In this document: positions 35,627 to 62,845 of the stretch, piece after piece
How the letters are laid out: each line of letters begins with the position of its first letter
How positions within the stretch are numbered: the first letter of the stretch is position 1
Assembly: GCF_910594005.1 (NCBI RefSeq)
Contig: NC_057826.1
Coordinates: forward strand, 21,175,501-21,239,500
Origin: Cervus elaphus
Taxonomy: Eukaryota; Chordata; Mammalia; Artiodactyla; Cervidae
DNA: 64,000 bases
Direction of reading: 5' to 3'
Program-made: the position numbers and the translations under genes
The notes under the pieces: model-generated
Database searches by the model: none
What the model was told of the DNA's origin: nothing
What the model saw: the letters and a program-made list of their open reading frames with translations, nothing else

Positions 35627-36310
35627 TGTCAGTCACTAAGTCATGTCCGACTCTTTGCAGCCCCATGGACTGCAGCATGCCAGGCTCTTCCGTACTCCAC
35701 TATCTCCCAGAGTTTGCTCAGATTCATGTCCGTTGAGTAGGTGATGTTATCTAACTGTCTCATCCTCTGCCACCCCCTTCCCCTGATGCCTTCAATCTTT
35801 CCCAGCATCAGGGTCTTTTCCAACAAGTCAGTTCTTTGCATCAGGTGGCCAAAATATTGGAGCTTCAGCTTTAGCATCAGTCCTTCCAATCAATATTCGG
35901 GACTGATTTCCTTTAGGATTGACTAGTTTGATCTCCTTACAGTCCAAGAGTTTCAAGCATCATCTCCAGCACCACAATTCAAAAGTATCAGTTCTTTGGT
36001 GCTCAGTTTTCTTTATGGTCCATCTGTACATGGATGTATGTACATCTGTACATGACTTCTGGAAAAACCACAGCTTTGATCATATGGACCACTGTTGGCA
36101 AAGTAATGTCTCTGTTTTTCCATATGCTGTCTAGGTTGGTCATAGCTTTTCTTCCAAGGAGCATGCATCTTTTAATTTCATGGCTGCAGTCACCCTCTGC
36201 AATGATTTTGGAGTCCAAGAAAATAAAGTCTGTCACTGCTTCCACTTTTTCCCCTTCAATTTGCTATGAAGTGATGGAACTGGAAGCCATGATCTTAGTT
36301 TTGTTGTTGT
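35627..36310 (-). repeat. BovB 3' portion, antisense
   Basis: gtgtcagtcactaagtcatg through gaagccatgatcttagtttt, ending in a gtt repeat. The minus strand still reads YFGHLMQRTDLLEKTLMLGK, so it is moderately preserved but frame-broken. Confidence 0.9.
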
Positions 36311-36758
36311 TGTTTTTTAATACCTACTTTTAACAAAGAAAACAACTCCAAGGGCTCTGAGCAGCCTCAAGAGATTTGAGTTGTATCTCCTATCTAATAA
36401 AGATACATAAATACAAAAAACACTTCAAATAGTGACATCAAAAGCTCCAGAGCCAGTAAGCAGTGAGACAACAACCCCCACTCCCACCCCTACTCTGCTT
36501 CCACCTCCTGGATAGCAGCAGGCAGAGTGCGGGATAAGTCCCTCCCCTAGTGCTTGTGATGAGGGCTGTGCTCTGCAAGAGGAAAGGTCCTCTTTGTGTC
36601 ACACCAAGGCTCATAGGTCCTAATTTTTGCCAGGCTAACAGAGCAGGTTGTCTGTTCATAGCAGGACTCTCGGTCCAGAGGCAGGTTTCAGATCCTCCAA
36701 GGCAAGCAAGGCAGAGAGTGTGAGCCCCAAATGCATGGAGCTGGCTCTGCAACTGCCG
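36311..36758. other. Non-genic stretch left of the inverted duplication
   Basis: Unique sequence. A minus-strand ORF of 133 codons (36438-36839) overlaps the duplicated arm and has no recognisable domain. Confidence 0.35.
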
Positions 36759-37254
36759 GACAGCTCCTGGAGCCCCTGTGGTCCAGCCCTGGCCTTTGGG
36801 AAGCCCTGATTCACTGCAACTTCCCTGCCTGATCATCAAGTGTCACCCAGAGATAAGCCATGGGACACATAGAATGCTGGACTGCATTGAAACATGGGTG
36901 GCAGTTGTAGGTAGAATTCACCACAAAGGGATAGAGTTTATTAGGACCCCCTACCCCCAGGATCTGGGGGCTTGGAGTGCTTCCTGAACTTCGCCTAAAC
37001 TTCTTTCACCCAGCAGGATGGAGAGGGAGGCTCTTTTCTGCGTCAGAGAAGTTGGTAGCAATGACTGGAAGCCCAGGTCTAGGGAAGGGAAGGGGGGATG
37101 AGATATGCAGAGAGTCAGGGCAGCCAAACCTGCGGTGTTACACCACACCCATCCACACCCATGTGGATGTTTGAAGAACCAATTTCTCCTAGTTGCTTTG
37201 GATGTGTGGGAGTGGAACTGTTTCCAAGTGGCAAGAACAAAAGGATACCACTGT
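36759..37254 (+). repeat. Left arm of large inverted duplication
   Basis: Reads in reverse complement at 38205-38695. The shared start is gacagctcctggagcccctg and the shared end is accactgt. By eye the arms agree at well over nine positions in ten with a few small indels. The sequence is not one of the ruminant SINE or LINE families I know. Confidence 0.9.
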
Positions 37255-37565
37255 ATCCTCTTCCAAAGCCTTGCAAAGGACACACTTCACCTCTGTTCCT
37301 GGGGGTGGGGTGAGAGAATTCAGCATCTTTCCCCCCAAAGTTAAAGCCCTAAGATTTCTGAGCTTGGAGAGCCTTTGCTGCATGCCAGGGGTCTGAGAAC
37401 TTTTGTCCTGGCTTAACACGGAAGCACAAGGGTCTCCAGGGACTGCTGGGAGCTCCTTTGTTTAGTGGTATTTTTTCTTTCTTTCTTTTTTTTTTTTTTA
37501 CTGGAGTACAGTTGCTTTACAATGCTGTGTTAGCTTCTGCTGCACAGCAAAGTGAATCAGCCATG

Positions 37566-37702
37566 AAAGGAAGTGTTAGTCTCTCAGTTGTGTCTGATTC
37601 TTTGTGACCCCATGGACTATAGCCCTCCAGGCTCATCTGTCCAGGGGATTTTCCAGGCAAGAGTACTGCCTACTCCAGGCAGTCATTCCCTTCTCCAAGG
37701 GA
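37566..37702 (-). mobile_element. Bov-tA SINE nested in L1, 5' truncated
   Basis: gtgttagtctctcagttgtg through agtcattcccttctccaagg. The promoter end is missing. Confidence 0.8.
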
Positions 37703-37706
37703 ACTA

Positions 37707-37730
37707 TATGTATATATATATATATATATA
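37707..37730. repeat. (AT)n microsatellite
   Basis: Uninterrupted TA dinucleotides within the L1 fragment. Confidence 0.9.
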
Positions 37731-38204
37731 CCCCCTCTTTTTTAGATTTCCTTCCCATTTAGGTCACAACAGGGCACTGACTAGAGTTCCCTGAGCTATA
37801 CTGTAGATTCTCATTTGTTACCTATTTTACACACAGTAGTGTATGTTAACCCCAGTCTCCCAATTCACCCCAGCCCCCCAGCCCCTTCCCCCTTGGTATC
37901 CATAAGTTTGTTCTCTACGTCTGTGTCTCTATTTCTGCTTTGTGAATACGTTCACCTGTACCATTATTCTAGATTCCACATATAAGTGATCTTATCTAAT
38001 ATTTGCTTTTCTCTTTCTGACTTTCTTAACTACCTTCCAATTAGACCAAATCTGACACACCCTGGGCTTGAGCAAGTTTCTGTTTCACCATCACAATTCA
38101 CTGTGGGCTCACGTGGATGGTACCTGAGCACCCACAGGCTGCCCAGGTCATGCTGGGCTGGGCAAGATAGGATGCATGGGCCCAAGAATGACATCCTTTC
38201 AGAG

Positions 38205-38695
38205 ACAGTGGTACCTGTTCATTCTTGCCACTTGGAAACAGGTCCACTCCCAGACATCCAAAGCAACTAGGAGAAACTGGTTGTTCAAATGTCCAGGTGT
38301 GGATGGGTGTGGTGTAACACCGCAGGTTTGGCTGTCCTGACTCTCTGCATATCTCATCTCCCCTTCCCTTCCTAGACCTGGGCTTCCAGTCACCACTACC
38401 AACTTCTCTGACCCAGAAAGGAGCTTCCCTCTCCATCCTGCGGGGTGAAAGAAGTTTAGGCGAGGCTCAGGAAGCACTCCAAGCCCCCAGATCCTGGGGG
38501 TAGGAGGTCCTAACAAACTCCACCCTCTTGTGGTGAATTCTACTACAACTGCCACCCAAGTTTCGATGCAGTCCAACATTCTGTGTGTCCCATGGCTTTA
38601 TCTCTGGGTGACACTTGATGATCAGGCAGGGAAGTTGTAGTGAATCAGGGCTGCCCAAAGGCCAGGGCTGGACCACAGGGGCTCCAGGAGCTGTC
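38205..38695 (-). repeat. Right arm of large inverted duplication
   Basis: Reverse-complement partner of 36759-37254, separated by about 950 bases. Homology stops abruptly on both sides. Minus-strand ORFs here mirror plus-strand ORFs of the left arm, for example both begin MVQPWPLGSPDSLQLPC. Confidence 0.9.
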
Positions 38696-38840
38696 AGTGA
38701 TTCAGGCGGTGGGTCCTTCCCAGAGACTGGGTCAGAGCCTGAGTGCTTTACAGCTCTCTTGCCTCACCTATTAACATCTTCCTGGAGAGAAGCACTAAAG
38801 CTAGGATGACCATGGCATTACCATCCAAACTGGGACAGCA

Positions 38841-39162
38841 AAAGTGAAAGTGAAAGTCGCTCAGTTGTGTCCGACTGTTTGCGATCCCATGGACTATACA
38901 GTCCATGGAATTCTCCAGGCCAGAATACTGGATCGGGTAGCCTTTCCCTTCTCCAGGGGATCTTCCCAAGCCAGGGATCAAACCCAGGTCTCCCACATTG
39001 CAGGTGGATTCTTTACCATCTAAGCCACAAGGGAAGTCCAAGAATACTGGAGTGGGTAGCCTATCCCTTCTTCAGTGGATCTTTCAAACCCAGGAATCGA
39101 ACTGGGGTCTCCGGCACTGCAGGCGGATTTTTTACTAACTGAGATATCAGGGAAACCCATAA
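38841..39162 (-). repeat. Bov-tA dimer, antisense
   Basis: aaagtgaaagtgaaagtcgc start, two agaatactgga-containing units in tandem, gatatcagggaaaccc end. Confidence 0.9.
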
Positions 39163-39223
39163 CAGCAAAAGGAGGAGTCATTAATAAATATGCGCATAAA
39201 AACAACACATAAAGGGCTACGCT

Positions 39224-39556
39224 GGGGCTTCCCTGGTAGCTCAGTGGTGAAGAGTCTGCTTGCCAATGCAGGAGACGTGGGTTTGATCCCTAGTTCGGGA
39301 AGATCCCACATACCACGGAACAGGTCCATGTGCCATAACTATTGGGCCTGTGCTCTAGAGCCCAAGAATCACAACTATTGAGCTCACATGCTGCGACTAC
39401 TGAAGCCCATGCCCCCTAGAACCCATGCTCCACAACAAGAGAGGCCACTGAAATGAGAAACCTGTGCACCGCAACTAGGAGCCCTTGCTCTCAGCAACTA
39501 GAGAAAGCCCTCGCAGCAATGAAGACCCAGCACAGCCAAAAGTACACAAACAAGTG
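39224..39556 (+). repeat. CHR-type SINE, full length
   Basis: ggggcttccctggtagctca promoter end, full body, aagacccagcacagccaaaa tail. Confidence 0.9.
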
Positions 39557-39849
39557 AAATTATATTTCAAAAAGGGTTAGATGATAGCTCATCCATCCCC
39601 AGTGAGGGAATAAATCAAATAGGAGAATCCAGTTATCACAGTTTCTCACCCTCCCTTACATGATGCAAAACAAAACCATAAACCTCTCCTCATCAGAGCA
39701 GGTAAAAGGGTCCATTTCCAGTAGGGACACCAAAATGAGCAAATTATCAAACTAGGTACCCTTCGCCTACCTGAGGCTATTCCCACGGGAACAGTCAGCT
39801 CTGTCCCTTCTGTCTGTGCTGAAGTCAGAAGAAAAGCTGGTTGCTAGCC
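39557..39849. other. Non-genic stretch, nothing recognised
   Basis: Unique sequence. Confidence 0.4.
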
Positions 39850-40240
39850 TGGATGGGAGCGGGGTTTGAGGGAGAATGGCTACATGTATATGTGCGGCTG
39901 AGTCCTTCGCTGTCCACCTGAAACTACCGCAACATCGTTAATCAGCTGTGCCCGACTCTTTGAGACCCCAAGGACTGCAGCCCGCCAGCTTCTTCTGTCC
40001 ATGGGGATTCTCCAGGCGAGAATACTGGAGTGGGTTGCCATGCCGTCCTCCAGGGGAATCTTCCTAACCCAGGAATCGAACCCAAGTCTCCCACCTTGCA
40101 GGTAGATTCTTTACCATCTGAGCCATCAGGGAAGGCCATGAACACCGGAGTGGGTAGCTACCAGGGAAGCCTGTTAATCAGCTATACCCCAATACAAAAT
40201 GGTTTTGGTGTTACAAAAAATAAAAATTAAGGAAAAAAAG
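39850..40240 (+). repeat. L1 3' tail split by a Bov-tA
   Basis: gctgagtccttcgctgtcca and cctgaaactaccgcaacatc, then after the SINE ataccccaatacaaaatgg and an A-rich end. This is the L1 terminal sequence common in ruminants. Confidence 0.75.
39948..40172 (-). mobile_element. Bov-tA SINE nested in L1 tail
   Basis: Antisense Bov-tA with the 11-base gttaatcagct at both ends (39937-39947 and 40173-40183), a target-site duplication. Confidence 0.85.
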
Positions 40241-40388
40241 AAAAGAAAATCCGGCTGACAGACCTTCGGGAACAAAGTTTTTTGTTACTTATTAATAAGC
40301 CACTCCCTGGAGGTGCAATCTTCCTCCTAAGTAGGAACACGTGTGTATAAATGACCACAAGCAGGCACTTCCGTAATTCCACATTCAG

Positions 40389-40403
40389 CCTGCAGGGGGC
40401 AAC
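40389..40403 (+). promoter_or_regulatory. Weak CTCF-like motif (plus orientation)
   Basis: CCTGCAGGGGGCAAC matches 13 of 15 positions of the CTCF core consensus. Confidence 0.25.
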
Positions 40404-40448
40404 ATCTCTCTAGCAATGACTACAATGTGAGTGACTGCAGGAAACGCT

Positions 40449-40454
40449 TTTAAT
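40449..40454 (-). terminator. PLEKHD1: Candidate poly(A) signal ATTAAA for PLEKHD1
   Basis: ATTAAA on the minus strand, about 1.9 kb past the expected stop. It is the first recognisable signal I find downstream. It is not the canonical hexamer, so this is tentative. Confidence 0.3.
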
Positions 40455-41394
40455 TGACCAAGGAATTAGGGTTTTGTTTTTGTAAAAAAAAAAAAAAAAA
40501 TCGGATCAATATATTTCCAGTAAATAATTTTTACCCCTACATATTTTCACATAGAGATGTTACTCTCTATTTACAATGCTAGGTACAGAACGAGTTTTTA
40601 ACAAATAAATACTTGTGGATTGATCAGTTGTTTGAAGATAACCCAAACTTGCCTGAGGCATGGAAAGTACAGCGTGAGCCAGGAGGAAAGAAATTCGAGG
40701 TTGGTGAATATGCATGAAAAAGCACTTTCCTCTCTGGTTAATAGTTTGCCCAGGCGGGGAAGTGCATTTGAAAAACCTCTCTCCAAGAGCAAACCATTAT
40801 TAACTTGATTCTTTAAAAACAAAGAATAGTAATCTCGGTTCATAAATCGTCCTCATTTCAAAGTCCATCTCGCATATATGATAGATCAATGGGTTCCAGG
40901 TTTATGCAGGTTCCTACGTGTTGAAAGCGTTTACATGGAGACTCAGGCCTTTCAGATGCATTGACTCTGAAACTCTTGCACCCCTGCTCCCCACCTAGGC
41001 TTGGAAGAGACTGGTTGAAGCCCGCCTACCACGGAGAAGGGACGCTTGAGGTTCGTTTCTCCGGCAGCCCTGACCGCAGAGCAGGGCAGCCCTCCTGGCC
41101 TTGGATGGCCTAGCAGTAGACACGCCCGTGTTTTGAGTCAGTAACATTCCTTTCCCCACAGAGCAGGTCACAGGCCTATGCCCTGCAGCCATTTGCCCAC
41201 CTCTCCGACTGGGCTCCGTTTTCCGAGCAGCACAGGATGAGCACCTTCAGTACCACCAGCATCCCTGAGCACCCTGACCCACGGGGACTCCTTTTGGGGA
41301 GAGGCTAACAGACTCAGGCAGTTTGGGACAGAAGGCCCGGATGCAGAGGATGCCGAGCAGACGTCTGTCCATGAATGAGGGACACGCAGTCCTC

Positions 41395-41409
41395 AGCGCC
41401 CCCTGGAGG
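41395..41409 (-). promoter_or_regulatory. CTCF-like motif (minus orientation)
   Basis: Minus-strand CCTCCAGGGGGCGCT matches 14 of 15 positions of the CTCF core consensus. It lies just downstream of PLEKHD1. Confidence 0.5.
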
Positions 41410-41714
41410 GCAGTGTCTGCCACGACACAGGGCCAACCAATGGCTGCAAGCCTTCTTACAGGCCCAAGCCCCCATCTTCCAGGGCTCGCGGCCGCAGTTG
41501 CATGGGGTAAAGCCTCTGTAGGGAGAAGGAGGCAAGGTGATCCGAGCAGGGTCAGCTGAGAGGGAGACCTCCGGGACCCCGCTGACCGGGAGTGGATGTT
41601 GCAGGAGCCCAGCCGCCTTCCTCCACTCCCTGACTTGCTACCTGTCCTCTGGGGTAGACTTCAGCATGGCTGTTGGCCAAAGTTCCTGCCCAGGGCCCTC
41701 AGGACACAAACAGG

Positions 41715-41750
41715 AGGGATGTGGGGATGGGGAGGGATGTGGGGATGGGG
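41715..41750 (+). repeat. Two perfect 18-base G-rich tandem units
   Basis: agggatgtggggatgggg occurs twice back to back, in the likely PLEKHD1 3' UTR (C-rich on the transcribed strand). Confidence 0.85.
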
Positions 41751-42115
41751 AGGGGGGAGTCAAGTCTTCCTCGAAGGTGCTGAGGCTGCAGGTGGGTGAG
41801 TTCATCTGAGGAGGGGAGTGGGCGAGCGGTCCCACAGCCAGGGCCCAGCCTCAGGTGAGTGTGGAGACTGTGGCCGGCCACCAGCCCAGAAGTGTGCGGG
41901 GTCCCTTTCCTCTCTCCCCCACAGTGTGGTTGACGTAAGGGGCCTTGACAGAGGGTTTCAAAAGCCAAAGGAGGGCTGGGAAACCCTGGGGAAGCCAGGG
42001 TCAAGGAGGGTGGCAGAGTCACAGAGAGGTACAGGGCGCTTGACAGAGGGCCATGGGCCCTGCCCACCCCACTCCCCTAGTCAGAAAAGTCTCTCCACAC
42101 TATCAGGCCCCTCCT

Positions 42116-57531
<15,416 letters not shown>

Positions 57532-57963
57532 TCAGACTCATCCTTGCCAACTTACGTGCCATATCCAGGCAAAGTCCTCAGCTGGCCAGGCCCCCACCAA
57601 TAGGCAGCCCACCCTCACACCAGTGGACAAGCGTAAGTGGGAGGCCCACAGGCAGCCTCCCGCAGCTTCACAGCTGACTCCTCCAGCCCCCCGAGCCGCC
57701 ACCTTCGGCACAGGGGGGTATCTGTGGTCCTTCCCCTCAGGTACCTTCAGCCCTGTGAGTCTACCCCAAGAGGGGCAGAAGAAGGGCTGGAGGACACACA
57801 GTTCCAAAGTGGGTCTTTTGACAAGTGGTCCTGAAGACGGGCCATCAAATGGCCTGTGGGTACCAGGCTGGTGAGGCCAGGCCTGCAGCCTACATGTGAC
57901 ACCTGCATTGCCTTCGGTCTTGGATGTTCCACACAGCCTCCTTCTGGGCCCTGGGGCTAACTT

Positions 57964-58176
57964 AGGGCTGCCCTGGTGGCTCAGACAGTAAAGAATCCAC
58001 CTCCAATGCAGGAGATGTGGGTTCGATCCCTGGGTTGGAAAAATTTCCTGGGGAATGGAATGGCTACCCACTCCAGTATTCTCACCTGGAGAATCCCATG
58101 GACAGGGGAGCCTGGCCGGCTACAGTCCACGGGGTCGCAAAGAGTCAGACACGACTGAGTGACTAACACTTTCACT
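57964..58176 (+). repeat. Bov-tA SINE
   Basis: gggctgccctggtggctcag promoter end, B-box ggttcgatccctgggttgg, gtcagacacgactgagtgac 3' end. Full length and well preserved. Confidence 0.92.
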
Positions 58177-59384
58177 TTGGGATCTCTAGGCCTTTGGGGC
58201 TTTCTGACTTTGATGCCCACAGGCGGAGCTCTTGCATCCACCCAGGGGACTCTCATAGGACTGATGACTAAATAAGACACCAGGTGCCCTCCAGGAGAAG
58301 ATCCAGTTGGACCTGAGAGCCCAGAGTGGTAGCTCCATCCTCCTGGGGCAGCTGCTAATGCCGCTGTCGGAGCCATGGGACTAGGGGGAGCCGGAAACAC
58401 GGCTCAGATGGGCTCATGGCGGCCAACAGCGGGATTCTCCCCTGCTATGTGATCAGCGACATTGTATCGGTAGCTGATGTCAGTCAGAGTCGGAATATTT
58501 ACACCAGGGAAATCATCAAATGCTACAAAACATCAACTGCTCCACCCCACCCCAACCCCAAGAGAGCAAGTGGTTAAACATTCACCGGCACACCCGGGTT
58601 GGACACACCCTCTTGGGAGGGACTCGAAAAGTGGCCGGTGAATCTCTGAAGGTGCCACCAGCCAAGGGGATCCTCCCGAGGCCACAGCTACAGTGGGAGG
58701 GTCGCTGTGACTGCCAACAGCTGCTGTCTCCCCTCCCCCAGGAAAGGAGCTCAGCTCTGTCCTTCACTGTGCACCCCACCCCAACCATGTTCTTTATTTG
58801 CATGGGCCCTCTCGGCCCAGCCAGACACTGCGGGCAGCTGTGGGCCTCAGAGGTGACATCCTGCTAAAGCCGACTCACCCCCCACCCCCGTGGAGGAAGA
58901 ACACACGAATACCACCATCTGCAGAACAGCGGACACGTCCTGGGCCCCCTAGCACCTGACCCCTGCCCACCTTCTCAGCCTTCCTGCCACTTCTGCCTTT
59001 TAGCCTCTTGGCCCCACAAACCCTGAGCTCGCTGCCTCCTGCCTCACTCTGTCTTGCAGGATCCTGCGAAAGAGACCGCACAGTTTCCCAGGAGTGCCTA
59101 CTCTCTCTCTTCACCTGGCTGAAACTGTCTCACCGTTGGTGACCAGCCCAGCCCACACTGCCGTATGAGCTCCTTCTGTCCGTGCTGACCGGCCGTGCAC
59201 TTGGCACTGAGCACCACTGCCGCAACCTGGGTGCTCACTCTTGTCCGGAGGGCGTGTCATGGCCCCTCAGTCCTGTGGGACACGAGAGATGTCCTTTGAC
59301 AGTTTCGAAGGAAATTCATAGAGTGGATAAGAACACAGAGCTGTCACTTCTCAGCCTGGGGTGGGGGGCAAGAGGGAGGGGCTA

Positions 59385-59500
59385 GATCAAGTAAGCTTGC
59401 CTCTCTGAGCCTCAGTTTATTCACCTGTAGAATGGGAGTGATAACACAGACCTCATCTGGTTATTGTGAGGATCAGATGAGGCTGTGCTCATCACTGCCA
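59385..59500 (+). repeat. MIR SINE relic
   Basis: ctctgagcctcagtttattc and gttattgtgaggatcagatg. Confidence 0.7.
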
Positions 59501-59714
59501 ATTTGAAGAAGAGCCAGGACTGGACTGAGTGACACATCTCCACAGTCCTGTCACCCACAGAAAAATGGGAGGCAGGGGGCACAGGGCCGCCTCCTAGGGA
59601 CCCTTACTCTCCCCTTTCGGTGGTTACTGAAATACTGCTATTGAATGAAGTGTGTTCCCCCAGATTCAGAAGTTGAAGCCCTATCCTCCAATGTGACTGT
59701 ATCTGGAGAAGGGG

Positions 59715-59928
59715 TCTTTTTTTTTTTTTTAAGATTTTTCTTTGATGTGGACCATTTTTAAAGTTTCTATTGAATTTGTTACAATATTGCTTCTGTTTCA
59801 TGTTTTGGTTTTTTGGCCCCAAGGCATGTAGGATCCTAGCTCTCCAATCCCAACCAGGGATCAAACCTGCAGCCCCTGCATTGGAAGGTAGACTCTTAAC
59901 CACAGGACTACCAAGGCAGTTCCTGGAG
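59715..59928 (-). repeat. CHR-type SINE, antisense
   Basis: T-rich tail, ttacaatattgcttctgttt, aaccagggatcaaacctgca. The same subfamily as the copy at 63679. Confidence 0.82.
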
Positions 59929-61035
59929 ATAGGGTCTTTAGACAGTAGTTAAGGTTACATGAGGTCAAGAAGTGGGGCCATAATCCAATCCTATTAAGAC
60001 GAAGCATTTGCTCTCCCACTTGGCCCCTTGAGAACATAGTGAGAAGGCGGCTGTCGGCAAGCCAGGAAAAGAGTCCTTCCCAGAAAGAACCTGCTTATGT
60101 CAGCACCTGATCTCAGACTTTCAGCCTCCTAGGAAAATAAATTTCTGTTGTTGAGCAGAAGGGTTTAACAGTGTAACAGACTGTTTACTCAGTCTATGGT
60201 ATTTGCCTGAGCTGACCAAGATGAATACTTTCTTGCCTTTGTGACACTTCTAGAGACCCCTCCTCCCTCAGAGCAAAGCACTGTGCCAGGGATTCGGTGA
60301 GGGTGGCAGACAGCTGGTCACTAGACACACAGACAGGGAGAGGACGGGGCTCTGGAGGCAAACAATCCCTATCCCTCAAGCCACAGCCTCCGGCCGGCTC
60401 CCAGCCTTGCAAAATCTTCCCTTCAAAGCTCCTCTACAAAACGAGGCCGCGCGTATCTGCCTCTTGGGGCTGCTATGAAGAAACGTTCATTGAGTCAACA
60501 AATAATCGCTGCACCCCTACCTGTGCCAGGCAATGTTCTGAGTGTTGGGGACAGAGGTGTGGACAAGAGAGACACAAATCCCTGTTCCCATAGAGCTTAT
60601 ACTTGAGTGTGTGTAGTGGGGATGCAGACAGTAAGTTAGAAAGAAAGACATGCCACATACCAGATGCTGATAAATGCTATGGAGGAAAATAAAGCAGGGG
60701 GAGCAATGGGGTGAGGGGTGGGTGGGGGAGGTGTTGTTGTTAAACAAAGTGGTCAAGGAGAGCCTGAAGGCATCATCTGTGGAAAGATAAGTGTTCCAGG
60801 CAGAGGAGCCACAGGTGCAAAGGCCCTGGATGGGAAGTGCGCCTGGTTCTGGAAGGAACTGCAGTGTGGCTGCAACAGAGGGAACCAGGTGGAAAGCAGA
60901 TTGTGTAAGGCCCTGTTGGCTACTAGAATAGCATTAATGATAAAACTAACGTTTATTTAGCACTTACCCCAAGCAATACGTTATTGCAAGCAGTTACCTC
61001 TGTTAATGCATTTAACACTCACTATTATCCAACAA

Positions 61036-61246
61036 GGGCTTCCCTGGTGGCTCAGATGGTAAAAAATCTGCCAGAAATGTGGGAGACTTGGGTTCAATCC
61101 CTGGGTGGAGAAGATTCCCTGGAGAAGGAAATGGCAACCCACCCCAGTATTCTTGCCTGGAGAGTTCTGTGGACAAAGGAGCCTGGCAGGCTACAGGGTA
61201 GCAAAGAGTCATTGACGACTGAGCGACTAACATTTTCATTTTCCCA
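61036..61246 (+). repeat. Bov-tA SINE
   Basis: gggcttccctggtggctcag through acgactgagcgactaacatt, full length. Confidence 0.92.
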
Positions 61247-62175
61247 TGAGGCAGGTGTCTGCATTTTCTATGGGCAGAAATGAAGCAGAAAGGTGACATG
61301 ACCTGCTGAAAGTCAGACCACTAGTTGATAGAGGCTGATTTTTCCTCTGAGTAAGAGGGACAAGCCCTGGAGGGTTCTGAGAGGAGTGACATGATCTGAC
61401 TCGCACTGCAGAAGGCTCAGTCTGGCTGCTGGGTTGAGGACAGACTGTTGCTGGGGGTTAGGGGGTAATGCGTGGGATCCCTTAGGGGCTGGGGCCACAG
61501 GAGGGACAGGAAAGGATCCAGGGGATGAAGGCATGAAAAGCCCTCCACATCTGTCTGCCACATTGGATGTCACTGCCGAATGTCACGGCCCTCCTCTCTG
61601 TGCCCTCTGAGAGGCAGGGGAAGACGGATGTCCAGGGCACGCTTTGTTCCAGACTTCGGCAGAGCTCGGGGCTCCCGTGGCCACAGGGGTCATGAAGGGT
61701 CACGTGCCACGCATGCAAAGCCTGGTCTGGTTGCAGCTGCTCTCAGTTTGCTTCGGGTGGGGATGGGAATCAAGGAAAGGAAGCTGGCATGGATCTGGAG
61801 GAGGAGGGTAACTCCCCAGCTGGCAAGGAGGAGGATCGCCCAACAAAGGGTACATCTGGCAAGTTCACTTCGAGGACCCAAAGGGCTGGCTTTGCTTGTA
61901 ACCGTGTCTCAGGACCTGCCCGCTGCTCCAGCCAATGACTCTCAGCTTCCCTGCAGCAGGCGGGGGCCCAAGGTTAGAGTGCCCCTGCACAGAAGGATAC
62001 TTCCTCTTCCTGCCCCTTCCTCCACCATCCCCTTACTCCCGGGGTTCTCATTCTGACCACAAGCCAGGGGCTGCCTCCTTCTGAGTCCTGCAGAGTTAGG
62101 CTCACTGAGTTGGGCTGGAGACAGTCACTGGTTGTTTAGCTGTTCTCATGGGCTGTTTTCCAAGCAGAGTGTGGA

Positions 62176-62385
62176 AGTGTTAGTTGCTCAGTTGTGTCTG
62201 ACTCTTTGTGACCCCATAGACTGTAGCCCACCAGGCTCCACTGTCCATGGAATTCTCCAGGCAAGAATACTGGAGTGGGTTACCATTACATTTTCCAGGA
62301 GAGCTTCCTGACCCAGATATCAAACCCGGGTCACCGGCACTGCAGGCAGATTCTTTACTGTCTGAGCCACCAAGGAAGCCCTAGG
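62176..62385 (-). repeat. Bov-tA SINE, antisense
   Basis: ttagttgctcagttgtgtct through ctgagccaccaaggaagccc, full length. Confidence 0.92.
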
Positions 62386-62394
62386 TATCAGTAT

Positions 62395-62510
62395 TTGATC
62401 CATGTAATAATCCCGGAAGGTAGGTCTTTTTGTTCCCATTTTACAGATGAGGAAACTGAGGCTAAGAGATGAAGCTACACATGCAAAGTCATATAGCCAG
62501 GGTAGAGGTG
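62395..62510 (-). repeat. MIR SINE relic, antisense
   Basis: cccattttacagatgaggaa and agtcatatagccagggtaga. Confidence 0.7.
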
Positions 62511-62654
62511 GAGGTGGGACTGGAAACACAGACAACAGCCTCCGTTCCTACTCCCATACCACACTGCCTCAGAAGCTGCTTTGGCCTTTGGGCCATCACC
62601 TGGGCAGGAAACAGATGGGCCAAAGGCAGTAGGTGTCAAGGCTGGGGTAGCCGA

Positions 62655-62845
62655 GCGTCAGAACTCTGCCACTTACCAGCAATGTGACCAGGGCAAGTCC
62701 TCTGATCTCTCTAGGGCTCTGGTCCCCCAGGGGAACTTGAAAACACTAATAGCACATATATCTCTTAGGGTTGTTGGGATAACGAAAAGAGTTGTTCACA
62801 TAAAGTCTTCGAACATTGTGTGACACATGGTAAATATTCCTTAAA
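62655..62845 (+). repeat. MIR SINE relic
   Basis: ctctgccacttaccagcaat, tcttagggttgttgggataa and tgacacatggtaaatattcc. Confidence 0.7.

Larger units (their letters stand above)
37478..38045 (-). repeat. L1 3' end, antisense, with nested Bov-tA
   Basis: actggagtacagttgctttac opens the antisense L1 3' end, and after the SINE aggtcacaacagggcactga and ctacgtctgtgtctctattt follow in order. It lies in the spacer between the inverted arms. Confidence 0.8.
40241..41394. other. Unique stretch downstream of PLEKHD1
   Basis: Repeat-poor sequence with a 17-base A run at about 40484-40500. It probably contains the end of the PLEKHD1 3' UTR on the minus strand. No ORF is supported. Confidence 0.35.

Noticed and set aside
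36438..36839. 133-codon minus-strand ORF overlapping the inverted duplication
   Set aside because: The mirrored copy in the right arm loses the frame where the duplication ends, and the sequence shows no known motif.
41245..41265. RE1/REST-like site (ttcagtaccaccagcatcc)
   Set aside because: Only the left half resembles the REST motif; the right half has too many mismatches.
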